Below, piece by piece: positions 39,832 to 52,500 of a stretch of DNA of 64,000 nt (its first letter is position 1; each line of letters begins with the position of its first letter). The notes beneath the pieces were generated by a model. That model was not told the origin of the DNA. It saw nothing but the letters and a program-made list of their open reading frames with translations, and searched no databases. The stretch spans positions 5,912,481-5,976,480 of the forward strand of contig NW_008706746.1 in NCBI RefSeq assembly GCF_000327385.1, written 5' to 3'. A program made the position numbers and the translations under genes. This DNA comes from Lottia gigantea (lineage: Eukaryota > Mollusca > Gastropoda > Lottiidae).

Positions 39832-40482
39832 GTTATTGAATTTGAGAGATTAACATTTTGAGTTTTTTCTTACTTTAAATGTTACGAAGGCTATATAGAT
39901 CTGTCCTTATTATACACGTAAACTTAAAATTCTGTTGATAAATGAGTATCGACACGCATACATATTATAATAAAGGGCAATAAAGGTTGTTTGAGATTAT
40001 TTAAAAATTTTGATTGAAGAATTAAGAAATCCAGAAACACAATTTCACGTTGTATAATTTTAATGGTAAATGTTAAAAGGGTGTAAAAAACACGTCATCT
40101 TTTTCTTCCTAACCTATACAGTACAGTGCAAGTTGTATCATGCATCATACGACGTTGTTATACGGTCTACAATTTACAAAATATTCCTATGATTTGGGCT
40201 AAAACCTCAAACATTTTTTTCTGTGAAGAAATAAATTTTTTACACTTCATATTTTACGCATGAAATATAGATTTAAATGGGGCTAGAATCCAATTTGTTT
40301 CTTCAGTATGCTCGCTTATCGATTTACTGCTACTTTTTTTACTGCACGTGCGTGAGTCATCATAACAGTTCAGAACCGGCAAGTTCTTATACATCAAAGA
40401 AGCGCCGGCGTGTATTATGCTTATTAGATCACGCTTGTGTTAAGTGCTGACCGCTAGGTGGAGTTACTTGCGCTTGTCGAAG
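39832..40482 (+). other. Spacer and promoter region of the receptor phosphatase
   Basis: About 650 bases between lipase 2 and the phosphatase start. GC content rises near 40360-40480, as expected close to a transcription start. It contains the CTCF-like motif listed separately. Confidence 0.45.
40451..40463 (+). promoter_or_regulatory. CTCF-like motif just upstream of the phosphatase start
   Basis: CCGCTAGGTGGAG lies about 30 bases before the start codon and matches the core of the known CTCF consensus (CCnnnAGrkGGc) except at its last base. A single 13-base match may occur by chance. Confidence 0.25.
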
Positions 40483-40509
40483 ATGATGGAAAGATGGCGG
40501 AAAGTTTGA
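40483..40509 (+). promoter_or_regulatory. Upstream ORF overlapping the phosphatase start codon
   Basis: An ATGATG 11 bases before the chosen start opens an 8-codon frame (MMERWRKV) that ends at TGA after the main ATG at 40494, in another frame. If the transcript begins upstream of it, this would reduce initiation at the main start. Confidence 0.45.
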
Positions 40510-43500
40510 CAGTCTTTGGCCTTATATTGATATATTTGGTAATTTCTTCCGTTGGAAAACAAGGTTAGTCTTATAACTTGTATTTGCTCTTCAATACCCG
40601 AATTTGTTATGATTTAAGAACTGGCTGTAGACAAGTCTGATCTAATCTTCTGTATTCAGACTATTGAATTGTACGAGGCGAGGGACATGTCTCTTATGTA
40701 GAATTATCCACAGGCATTCGTAATTTATAATGGTATATGGTAAAGCATTATGTGTTAAATAGTAAGCTTACCACACTGTGTCATTTCGTAAGACTTTCCG
40801 GTGTATTGTGTTATTTCTTTGTGTGACATAACACTCATTGATTTTGTGTTACAGAATTTGAATAAACTGTCATCAACCTATTAGTATTATTCTTGATATA
40901 GCAGACAACAAATGCCTGTGATCAAATTCATCAATGTTTTTCCTATTTAAATTACCCATACCAGCTTATGCTTATTAAGTGACATTTCTTTTAATCTATT
41001 AAAGTATAAGCGAGATCATAAAGAGATATAAACATAGTCTCAGATCATGCTTTATACTCTACGATTTTTCAAGCATCCTCTATAGACAGACATGCTAAAG
41101 CTAATAGTCAAAGCTCATAATCAAAGTTGTAGATTGTATTTGATTCTGCCTTGTTACATCCTTATTTTCTTTTTGCACCTGATTAGAATAACATTTTTGA
41201 TATTTTAAAATTTATCTGCCTTGGACCTATAATAAATCATAAAATTTGTTTGATTACTTTGAAAAAATTGGTAAATTTTAACTCGTCATAAATTCAAGTG
41301 ATGAAAATTTCAGTGTTTTTGTTAGTTATGAATATTATTTATATTAGAAATTACATGAGCATTTATCATATTCAACTTAACATAAGAAAGTTTCAAACAT
41401 AATCTTTAACAATCTAATAGTTTGAACTGGGTAGATTATCAAAACGACTTCTACCTATGTCACAGACTTCAAATTTCTGATTGCGGTGACTGTAGAAACA
41501 TAAATTGAGTTTTACTAACTGATCGAACCCTATTTTTGCTGTTAAGGAATTTATATTTTCAGGCAGAAAATCATTCACTTAATTTGCCCTCAGTTAGTGA
41601 ATACATATTCTTTATTGAATTAGGACGTAATATCACATATTGATATAATTTGTTATGCAAATTTTTTATTTTATCAGAATGATGATAAAAGCCTGAAAGA
41701 AACCTTTTTGCAGTGTCAGCTGTTTGTGTTTTAGTCTATTTAATTGTATGTGAATTGAATAAAAATGGTTTTCATCCTAAAAAGTGAAATACAGGTTTAT
41801 ATTTCTACTTGTCAATCTGTCTGTGGTAAAGATGTTGAGAGTCATCTAAATGGGACCCTGATCCTATTTGCTACAGACGCAAACTGCGTGGGGTCGTTGT
41901 TTACAATAACCTTATTAAACCTGTGCAGGATAGTACAACTCTATTTAAGTTTATTTTCTGCTTGTTTCTATTTTTTTTCTATGAGTAAAGGGTGTTAAAA
42001 CATTAATTTCATCATGGAATATTTAAGGTTTGGAATCTAAAAAGAGAACAAATAATAATTTATTGAAGTCCACAAAAATCTCTTCTTTCACATGGCAAGT
42101 TTAAATTTTGATTTGTAAGTTGTCAGAGTTGGAACTTAGAGTGTTTCATCTAGCAGTCCTCTCATTGATTGATATGTAGAGAAATTATTGACTTGTAATA
42201 GAAATTTGTACTCGTATCCTCATTGTGAAGATTATTTAACCTGACATGTTATAAGAACTTTTACATTCTCAACGCAACTTTACATTAAATATTAATGTTA
42301 CCCTCACATGTTTACATTTAGTGTAATATTCACAAATATAATTTTCTTTAAGAGTTGATTGAAGAAAATCAAAGGTAGATTTTGGTAGATCAGTGGCACA
42401 TTAAAAATAGCATTTTCTTTGCAGGAAATATAAGTACTTGACTGTTAATTGTTCAGGTTTCAAGTTTCACATTTTAAAAGATTTCCCGTTTGTTTGATAA
42501 TCAAGGGGAGGGGTGTTGTTGACAGTAACCGGCAATTGAAAAGCTTATTTAGAGAATAACTAGAAGTTTTAACAACTTTTGCTTCTTTGGTCTAAAGGGA
42601 GTGTCATTATTATATCCAGTTGACATTTCTTTTAACTAATTTACACCTCTCTAAGAATTTGTTATCAATTAAATATCATAATTTCCCAAGGGTTGTACTG
42701 TGGCATATTGAATATTTGTTATAACTGTGATAAAATCCAATGAATTAGTATTTACAGTAATTGGTTCAATATGTTTTGAAGATTTGACAGGTATTATTGT
42801 CCCCAGATTGTTTATTATTATTATACATTATAATACCTTGAGTTTTACTGGTGACACTTGTTCAACTTTAACCTTTTTAATAGTTAACAAATGAACTTTT
42901 CTGTCTATAGTCTTGTATGTTTACTCGGCTAAAATATCTACTCAGCTGGACACTTTACTGGTCATTTTACTGCTATCATAGCCCTTTCAGTGGACATTCA
43001 ATACCTGTTATCCTATCTATTCTTTATGAAGTAGTATACTGTGAAATATGAGATTTATATTTCATGTTTTTTTAAATCCATGAAATTGTTGAGATACTAC
43101 TCTAACTTTGTATTTTTCATTGTCATTGATCTATATTGACTAGGCCATAGACTTGATAATATTGAATACAGGGCAGACACATTAATTGTAGAGGGTTTAT
43201 TTCGAAATTCAGACACAATATGAGGGACACAAAATGTGTGTTTGTTCATCACAACTGAGAATTTGTAGTAGCTTGGCTTGAAAGAAGGTAGTATATGGCT
43301 TAAATGGTATCAATTGTTTGATTGTCAGATCTGGTACCTTTTAATTGAATAGGAAAAGATCTATTTACTTATAGCAGGGTGTGAAATATCAATACCAATT
43401 AAGCCACCCTAGACTGGAGCTGTACATTCCTGCAGACCAATTATATCACCAATCCCACAGCCAATTCTATAAACAATCTTTCTAGTCCTAACTACCTACA

Positions 43501-46500
43501 TTATTTATAACATGGTAATAGTCCTCTTTTGTGGCTACAGGTCAGTTTTCCAGGAGATCAGTGTCTCAAATAGGTTTCTTCAATGCCTTTGTTTGGTTTT
43601 TTGGTTTATAAAATGAAATCAGGATTTGAATGTGAGTCAGTGTATATGTACAACACTTATTGTCTTGAACATATATCCTGCCTATTTAATCACATGATGG
43701 AGCAAAATTATCTTTATTATCTGAACTAATAGTATATTAAAAATGATTCTTCAAAACTTTGTTATGGTTTAGAAAATACAGAAGTGTATATAATGAAATA
43801 AAAAACAAAAAACGCCTGGCATCAAAATGGTGGACAAAAGTCTATGTTAATAACACCAAACTGGAGAGGAATTGATTTGGGTATATTATTACTCAAAATA
43901 AAAAAATTTTGTATTGTGTTAATGATGAATAAGAGAGTTAATAGCTGGAACATTATGTATTATATTATTGACATTAAACTTACAAGTTTTTATTATTCTA
44001 TTGTCAAAACATTATCAAACTCTTTAAACCTTGAAATCTATTTTTCATGTTTAGTTTTTACAACATAATAATTATGTTCTACACAATGTTCCACTCTATT
44101 GATTATAAACAATTTAGTTTAGAGCAGATTTTGTAAGAATTTGTTGACAATGTTGAAATCACCTCAGGCAGTTTGTCAGCATCATGTTACAATACTTTAT
44201 CAATTGATAAAATCTTTGTTATTCACTGGAACAGATTCATTATTTACTATATTTTTCATGGTATAAGGATATTTTATTTTTAAACAATGAAGTAGTTTGA
44301 GTGCATTACACTTGAGTAATGCTAGGAAATTATCCATTCATCCAAAAACATGTTAATGTGGAAAAATGTGCCAATTTACTATGTGGATTGCTTTATAATA
44401 TGTAATCAATTTAAGCACAAACTGAACATTTTCATGGTGAAAAAATTTGGAAAACCAGATGTTTTTCCATGCTTTATTTCAAATGACTGCACCTTTTTAC
44501 ACTCCTACATTCTAATGTGTGTTGGCTTGTGAACGTGATAGAAAGGGGCATAGCCTTGTTTAGAATGCTTCTATTACCTTGGGTAACTCCACTTGCTATC
44601 TTAGTCTAATTAAACTTTCGTTCTATCTTTTTGATAAGGTGTTATTTTTGATATAGCCATTGCAGTTAGAGATGACCTTCTTGAAAGTTAGTTCTTAGTT
44701 TGATGACACCGCCAGCCAATCAAATTCCTGCTATCTTGCTGGGATTTTGTTACGCTCACAAAAGGTGCATTCAGTGTATAATGCCTCTCAGAATAAATCT
44801 TTTGTTCGCTCACAAAATCCCAGTCTAAGTGTAGTAATTGGAAAGTGGAACTGCAAGGCATGTATTGATCCCCAAAACATACACCCTACTAATCTGAATA
44901 TTACTTAAGATGTAGATTTGTGAATAGTAGGATAGGTTTATGAACAGACAGTAAACTACAGGTAGACTGACTGACCTCTAGTAATAATTTATAATGTACA
45001 TCAATATAGCTCATCTAAGATGTTTATACTCATGAATATTTAACATGTAATAAAGTCTGGAGACAGAACAATAATAATGACTATGTTGATATTTCAGTAC
45101 AATCTTTTGATCAATCATTGATAATTGACCTTAAACATATATAAGATATTGCATAGAATCCTGAGGAAAGAAAACAAAGCATGTTTCTATATTGTAATTT
45201 TTCATTAATTTTCTGTGGTTGAAAGATATGGATTGACAGTGTTTTGTATACTGATGATTATTTTATGATAACATAAAAAAACTGGAAATCTATTACTTGT
45301 GAACAATGATAGGAAAATGACAAGTTAATGATTAAAATTGATAAAGAGGTGTATTAACTAACTATTAAACAGTAATGTATTAGTAAACAACTGTGCGGAA
45401 ACTATGTTTATAAATAATACTATGATGAGATACTTGAATACATCATTGTAATTATACCTATTGTGTTGGTCTTTCCTAAAAAAATGTAACATTAGCATTA
45501 CAGTACAGAGTAAAATAAATGAGTGAATATTGATTTGTTAAAAGGTCACAAATTGAATTGAGAAACCCATCCTCACAAACCATATCAAATTACACTGTGT
45601 TTTATTGTCTAGATTTCCAGATTGATTGATATATTTTACATCAGTTCTGATTTGATTCTTTTTTTTTCAAATTCTTAATCTATAGAAATAGGTTACAACT
45701 AGAAGTCTACAGTGCTAAATAGATTTCACTCGCATGTTTTCCGAAAAATAGAAAAATCAAAAAATTCATGTTCATTGATGTGTCAAAGGCTTGAGGCGGC
45801 CTACCCCTAAATATGCCATTGCTCAAAACGTGTTTCACATTAACAATCCTCAACAGGACATTTTAATTAGAAATAAAGGATAACTTTCCAAAATGTGTCT
45901 AGGTGTATAAGACATCAAAAATGAGAATATTCAACTTCACGATGACAACCAGAGCTCCTTAGGACAGCATTAAGGGAAAATGGGGTTAAATTTCCCAAAT
46001 TCCAAAAACTCTATCTAATTTGAACATTAAATATTGTGGGTGTAACTTTAAATCATATCGATCAAAATGTGTTTCTCTCTTCATACAATACCATGTAAAT
46101 TAATATATTGGTATATATTGTATTTATTAAGATCAGTCTCATTAAAGGGCATGGTTAGCCAGTTTGGGGGTTGATTCGGGTCTTGAACAGTCACTCGGAA
46201 AACGCATAATCCATTCAAATTTACCTACAACATGAATACAAATGGGTTTGAAGGCACAAATTTCCACAGTGAGCTGTGAGCACTACCTGATCAGCTTGAA
46301 GGCTTAAAAATTTGGATGGCTAACCTGTCCCTTTAATGTGAAATGACAGTGAGAAAGGCTGCATAATTAAGGTAAAGATAGTAATTAGTATTGAAAGATA
46401 AACTCTATTGTTAATGAGATAATAAGAAATGAACAAGTTAATTATAAAGATATCAACAATATTGTGTGATATTTGACATGAATGATTTAATGAGTACAGA

Positions 46501-49500
46501 CCTGTCACTTATGTTTTAATAATATTTAATCTCTATTATGTTAATATTATCATAACATACTAAATATTACCTTAAAGAGACCAGCCTACATTGAGTGTAC
46601 TATCTATGTAAGGGTTCAGAAGCAGACTGAAGTTTTAAATGCTTAAAAGGATTGTTAAGATGTTTCTAGCCTTTTTATGTGTAGGCCCTATCGAGGACGC
46701 CTTTGACTTGTATTTGGGACATTTCAATCCTTCATTCAATGCCTGTGGTTCTTGCCATTCCAGAAAGAGTTAACTAGAAATAACTCTTTCTGGAATTGCA
46801 GGAACCATAGGCGTTGAATGAAGAATTGGGATGTCTCAAATAGAAGTCAAAGGTGTCCTCTATTCACATAAAAAGGCTAGAAAATCTCTTTACAATCCCT
46901 TTTACAGTTTTTATTAAGTACCGGTATACACTATATGCTTACACTCATTATGCTCGTGTGAATCACTAAAAATACAGCTTGAAAAAGGTTGCTGATATTA
47001 TAGTGCCTGTATTTATACTCTACGCTTATATTCAGTTTGGCTCATGATTAGAACTGTATTGATGATTTGCCTAATTAAATTCATATATATGTAACTGATT
47101 ATATGATTGTAATATTATATTCTCAAGAGTCTAACATTATGTATTACTTTCTATTCTTAACATTAAAACAAACCATATTTCCTGCTAACCAGATCTATTC
47201 ATTCAAGTTAAGTATGATATTACCTTACATGGCATATATATATATATATGCTACTATAAAATTACCATATCATTTGCTGCTTATTAAAGAAGTGCATCTT
47301 GTTACAAGATTATGTCATCTGAGATAATCAGTAAGCTAAAAGCATACGGGTAATATCATAAAATCTTTGAAGACACAACAAAAAAACACTAGAGCCACAC
47401 GTGGCACAGAGTGGGACTTTGCAAATGTAGCAAAATGCTAAAGACTCTGAAAAAATCAGCCTTCTACGATAATTACATCACGCGCAAGAGCAGTCTAAAG
47501 TTGAGAAGAATTGTTTGTAAGATTGTTATAACGGAAGTAGACAGGCCTCACAAATGAAAGTATCAGAAGATAGCCAAGGTCAATGACATTTGACATTGAA
47601 AGGGAGACGGTCAACAAAGGTCAAGGTTACGAGATACAAGTCATCCAAATTTTTAATTATATACGGCTATAAAACCGGAAGTTGAGATAGGACAGCAAAT
47701 ATAAAAGTATAAATAGATAGCCAATGTGAATGACCTTTGATCCTACAAAAATCAGGGTCAAAAAAGGTCAAGGTCAAAAATTGAAAATTTTGAATTTTCA
47801 AAACCTGTTCCTTTTTTTGAACTATAAAGCTGAAACAATCGAACTTTTTAAGACAACGTGGCTCAACGAATGAAGTAATTGTATGCAAAGTTCCATTTTG
47901 AACAAATGTAAACGTTGCGAGTTATGTCCCTTGCCAAAATTGTCAATAATGAGTAATTTAACCCGGATGTGCTACGCCCACCTCAATTTCTTTTGCATAG
48001 GTTAATTGATATTCTGAATGTTATGTTGTGTTCCAAATTTAAAGCTTCTACATCATACAGGTCAAAAGATATAGGTCAACAAGAGTCAATAAAGTCAAAA
48101 TAGAAAATTGAAAATATAGAAATTTCAAAACCCGTTCCTTTTTTGGAACTATAAAGCTGAAACAATTGACCTATTAACACAAACTGGCCAAAATCATGAG
48201 GTAATTGTGTGCAAAGTTCCTTTTTGAACAAATGTATCCTATGCGAGTTATGCCCCTTTCCCAAAATGTAAACAATTAGTAATTCAACCCGGATGTGCCA
48301 CGCCCACCTCAACTTTTTTGTCATAGGTTAATTCATATTCAAATTGTCTTGTTGTGTTCCAAGTTTCAATGTTCTACATAAAATAGGTCATAAGATATAT
48401 ACACACCAAGCTCTAAGAAACAGAAATATTGTAAAAAAAACTCAAATTTGAAAAATTCACGAATTTCAATTTTGCTTTAAAAAACGATTTTATAAATCAC
48501 TTGAAAGAGCATGAAAAGCACATTAAGAATCCGAAAAAATTAACCCTCTAGGTTAATTAGGTCACGTGCTAGAGTAGTCAAAAGTTGCGAATTTGGCTGT
48601 TTTCGGACAGCTATAAAACCGGAAGTACATGTCGGAGGTCAAATGTCAAAGTATTAACTGATAGCTAAGGTCAATGACCTTTGACCTTATGAAGGTCAAG
48701 GTCATCAAAGTTCACGATCACGAGATATGACCCTTCAAACTTTGAAAAAATTCAACCGGATGTTGCAAAAAAGCAAAATTGAGAATCGAAAAACGGCTTC
48801 CTAATGTCATGTTTTTTTTTTATCTTCTTTCATTTGACACCAAAATCATTTAAATCGGATGAGCCATTATGTCTGAATAAAAATCGAATCATTTCAGAAA
48901 AATCAAAATGGCGGCCAAAGTTTCACGTCTGTTCCGGATTTTTTTTTCTTCGTTTTTTTGTCATAACTTTGTCTACCTATCAGCATAAAAATATTTGTCC
49001 TATACAAATTACACCGGAAGATATTCAACCAGAAGTGAACATCGTTTTCCTGTTTAAACCGGAAGTGAAATTGAAAATTTGACTGTACCATTTTGTTTAC
49101 ATTCTTAAACTGTCTTTGCTCAATTTTTTTCAGATTAATCAGACAAAAAGCAAAAAAAATGAAAAAAATGCAAAAATTGGCAAAAAAAATGTCTGCAACA
49201 AATTTTCGAATTTTGAAATTTTGAAACTGCTATTCTTTCAGATTTTAACAGTAGATTCCAAAAATGCAAACCCAAAGAAAATCGACAGAGAGCCGATTAT
49301 CTATTCTTGCATATATTGAACTGTGGCACTTCCGGTTTTGCAAAAAAGATCCAAAATATATTTATGCACATCGTCGCCTATATCTAAGGTTCGTGAATGT
49401 TGAATGGTTGCTGCAACTATTGTAGTCTAAGCTCAGGAAGGTGTGTAAAAATCGAAAAAAAAAAAAAAAAAAAAAGAATTGACATTTCGATAACAAACTG

Positions 49501-52500
49501 GGACTTTGCTGAAAGCAAAGTCCCACAAAAAAAAGAATTGACATTTCGATAAAAGTAAAATATCAATGAAAATACCATTGACAATTTTTTTAGAAGTAAT
49601 TTACTAGTACATGAATATATTTAGTTGGGCCTAAGCCTTTGAACCATATTTTTCTAAAATTTATGATAAAACCTTTGAGTGTGTCTCCTATGATTTTCAA
49701 ATATTTTGACACTCCTTGTATGGTTGTTTGACTATGAACAAGATTAAACCGACAGATGTTGGTAGTTTCTCGTGCAGAGACATGTTTAGTAAAGTAACAT
49801 TATTTAGTGTGACTTGATTTACTATGTGGTATAAGACAGTTCACCTAGGTTAAAAATAGAATAGACTATATAAGAAGATTACGTTGTCCTGTGGAAAGAA
49901 AGGATTATTATTTTGAACTAATGATAATAATAATAATAATAATTTATTTATTTAAGTGTCACCGTCCATATATACAGAGTATAGAACAATAAGATAATAA
50001 CAGCATAATAAAATGAATGCCAGCCGACTTCGACTTATGAGACACCTCATAATAATATCGTAAAATTTCAGATCACATAAAAAATTTTCTTCTCAACATA
50101 TACATCTTAAAAATCATTGAAGCGAAGAAAGGTAAAATGTTCGAACAATTCATTAAAAACTCCAACTTTTCATCATTATTTAACACATAAAAATTATCAC
50201 AGAATTCAGAGGCCTTGGCAAATAGTTGTAACGAATTAAATTTAAAACAATGAAATAAAAAATGCCTCTCAACCTCGACTGACCCAGAGTTACAATGACC
50301 GCAAATATACTTTGGTATTTCCTCTGGAGGGCGGGTATACCTTCCAGTCTCTATTCTTAGAGAGAGGGATCCAGCTCTTAGTCGTGATAATATCCGCCTT
50401 TGTGACAAATATTTTAACATTTTTTACATAAGGGTTTGTGCCAATTCCATTCTTAAATAGCCTATAGAACCTAAGCTTGTTGCCATTGGGCCTGTTGTGG
50501 TCATTCCATACACTCTTTAGCCAAGTATCATTCTCCCTTTGCCAAAAAATATTCCACAGCTTATCTAAATTAACCAAGTGATCTTTATTACGGATTAAAC
50601 CTAACTTCACTCCAAGTCGATAGATGCGATTGTCCCAAGATGATTTACGGTGAAAACCCCAATTGTGCACTTTCCTAGTCAGACTGCTCTGGTCACTCTT
50701 TTGAATCTTATTCCATAACCGGAAAACCTCTGATTTCAATAAATCATCCCCTTGCAACCAACCCATGTCTCCCCTTGCAGCTACATTACTACTTCTTTTG
50801 CTTAAGCCTAAGAAAAATTTACAAGTGTTTACATGTAATATATTAATACAGTTGTGATTGATTAGTCCCCATATTTCAGATGTATACGTAAATACTGGAC
50901 GAATCATACAATCATATAATTTTGTAAATACATCATAGGAAAAACCACCACATCTAAAATGTTTAACTTTGATTACGGCTAATGCTCTGTTCGCTGCCAG
51001 TGCTATCTATTTATATGCGTCGGCATATAATAAGTCAATATTACCACATTTAAAGGGGACATTACTCCTTACAACATATTTATTTCGGAAATGAATAATC
51101 TTAGTTTTGTCTTGATTTACTAACATTTCTCCATTTTTTACACCATACGCTTAGCCTATAAATCAGTTTTTGAAGCTTAAGTTCGGTGCTAGTAACACAA
51201 TATCGTCTGCATATAGTCAAATTGTAATCATTTCATCGTCGACTTCAATTCCACAATTCATCTCATTTATTTTACTGACGAGATCATTCGTGTAAATGGA
51301 AAATAAAGTTGGGTATAAGACACATCTTTGTTTTACACCTTGACTTACGGGGAACCAACTGGTCTGGAGTGCGTTAATTTGAACCGAACAGCTCACGTTT
51401 TTGTAGAGCGAGTAGATGCTTTTTAGAAAATTCCCGCCAATCTCAATGGATTTTAATTTGTGTAATAAACAGTCTCTATTAATTGTATCAAAACATTTCT
51501 TTGCATCCACAAACATGCAAAAGTTTCTTGTTTAGCACTCTTTCTATTTTTGATCAAATAATCTAACACATAAATATGGTCCACACAACTCCGTCCCTTT
51601 CTAAACCCATTTTGTTCATTAGCTAGTGTATCATTCTCTTCTAGCCAATTGGATAGCCTCTTATTCAAAATGTCCATATATGTTTTGCAAGGAATTGAGA
51701 GAACAGTAATGCCTCTGTACGCTAAAGGATCCCATTTGCAGCCACCATCATTTTTTGGGTATTGGTTTAATTATGCCTTTCAGCCACAAATCTGGAACTT
51801 GACCGTTTTCAAAACAGTGTTTAATAATCATTATTTAAATCATTTATTTAATTCACTCATTCCTTTCATTCATTCATTCATTCATTCATTCATTCATTCA
51901 TTCATTCATTCATTCATTCAAAAATTTAACACTTCAATTTCATTTCCATTTATTCAGTCATTCTGTGGACTCAGAAATATTGAGAAATCTCTTGACAGTA
52001 ACAAATCTTCAGTCTACTGACATAAAGAGGAAATTGCATGTCTTCTAACATTTATAGAGTGTAAAATTATTGTTTATTTCAAACCACACATCTAACATTT
52101 TATCTTATAAAGTCACTTTACAGTATTTATTGGCATCTCTATTTTCTTTGAGTACTTGTTAATTCAATTAATCATGAAAGTATTAAGTTAATTACTAGAA
52201 CTATATTCCAAGCATGTCTAAAAGCTTTAAATGATTTTTGTCACAAGCTTAGATCAAAACCTGACAATTGATGCTATAAAGCTGTTCAATTTATCACTTT
52301 TAGGTGTGTCATGTTTTATAAAACTTGATGTAAATGGTGCATTTAGAGCCCTGGTTCCCAGTCTGGGTTGTTCTCACCCCCTGGGGGTGTGGGACTGGGG
52401 TGTCAGGGTGTGAAAACTGTTGAAGGAGAATGTTTTGTTGGGGGATATTATATGGTTCGAAAGAAAACAGCAACAGCCTTCCCATTGAGCATCTTATTGC

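Noticed and set aside
41765-44532. Several 60-77 codon frames in the first phosphatase intron
   Set aside because: They show no family motifs or consistent splice sites, and their codon content matches the surrounding AT-rich intron.
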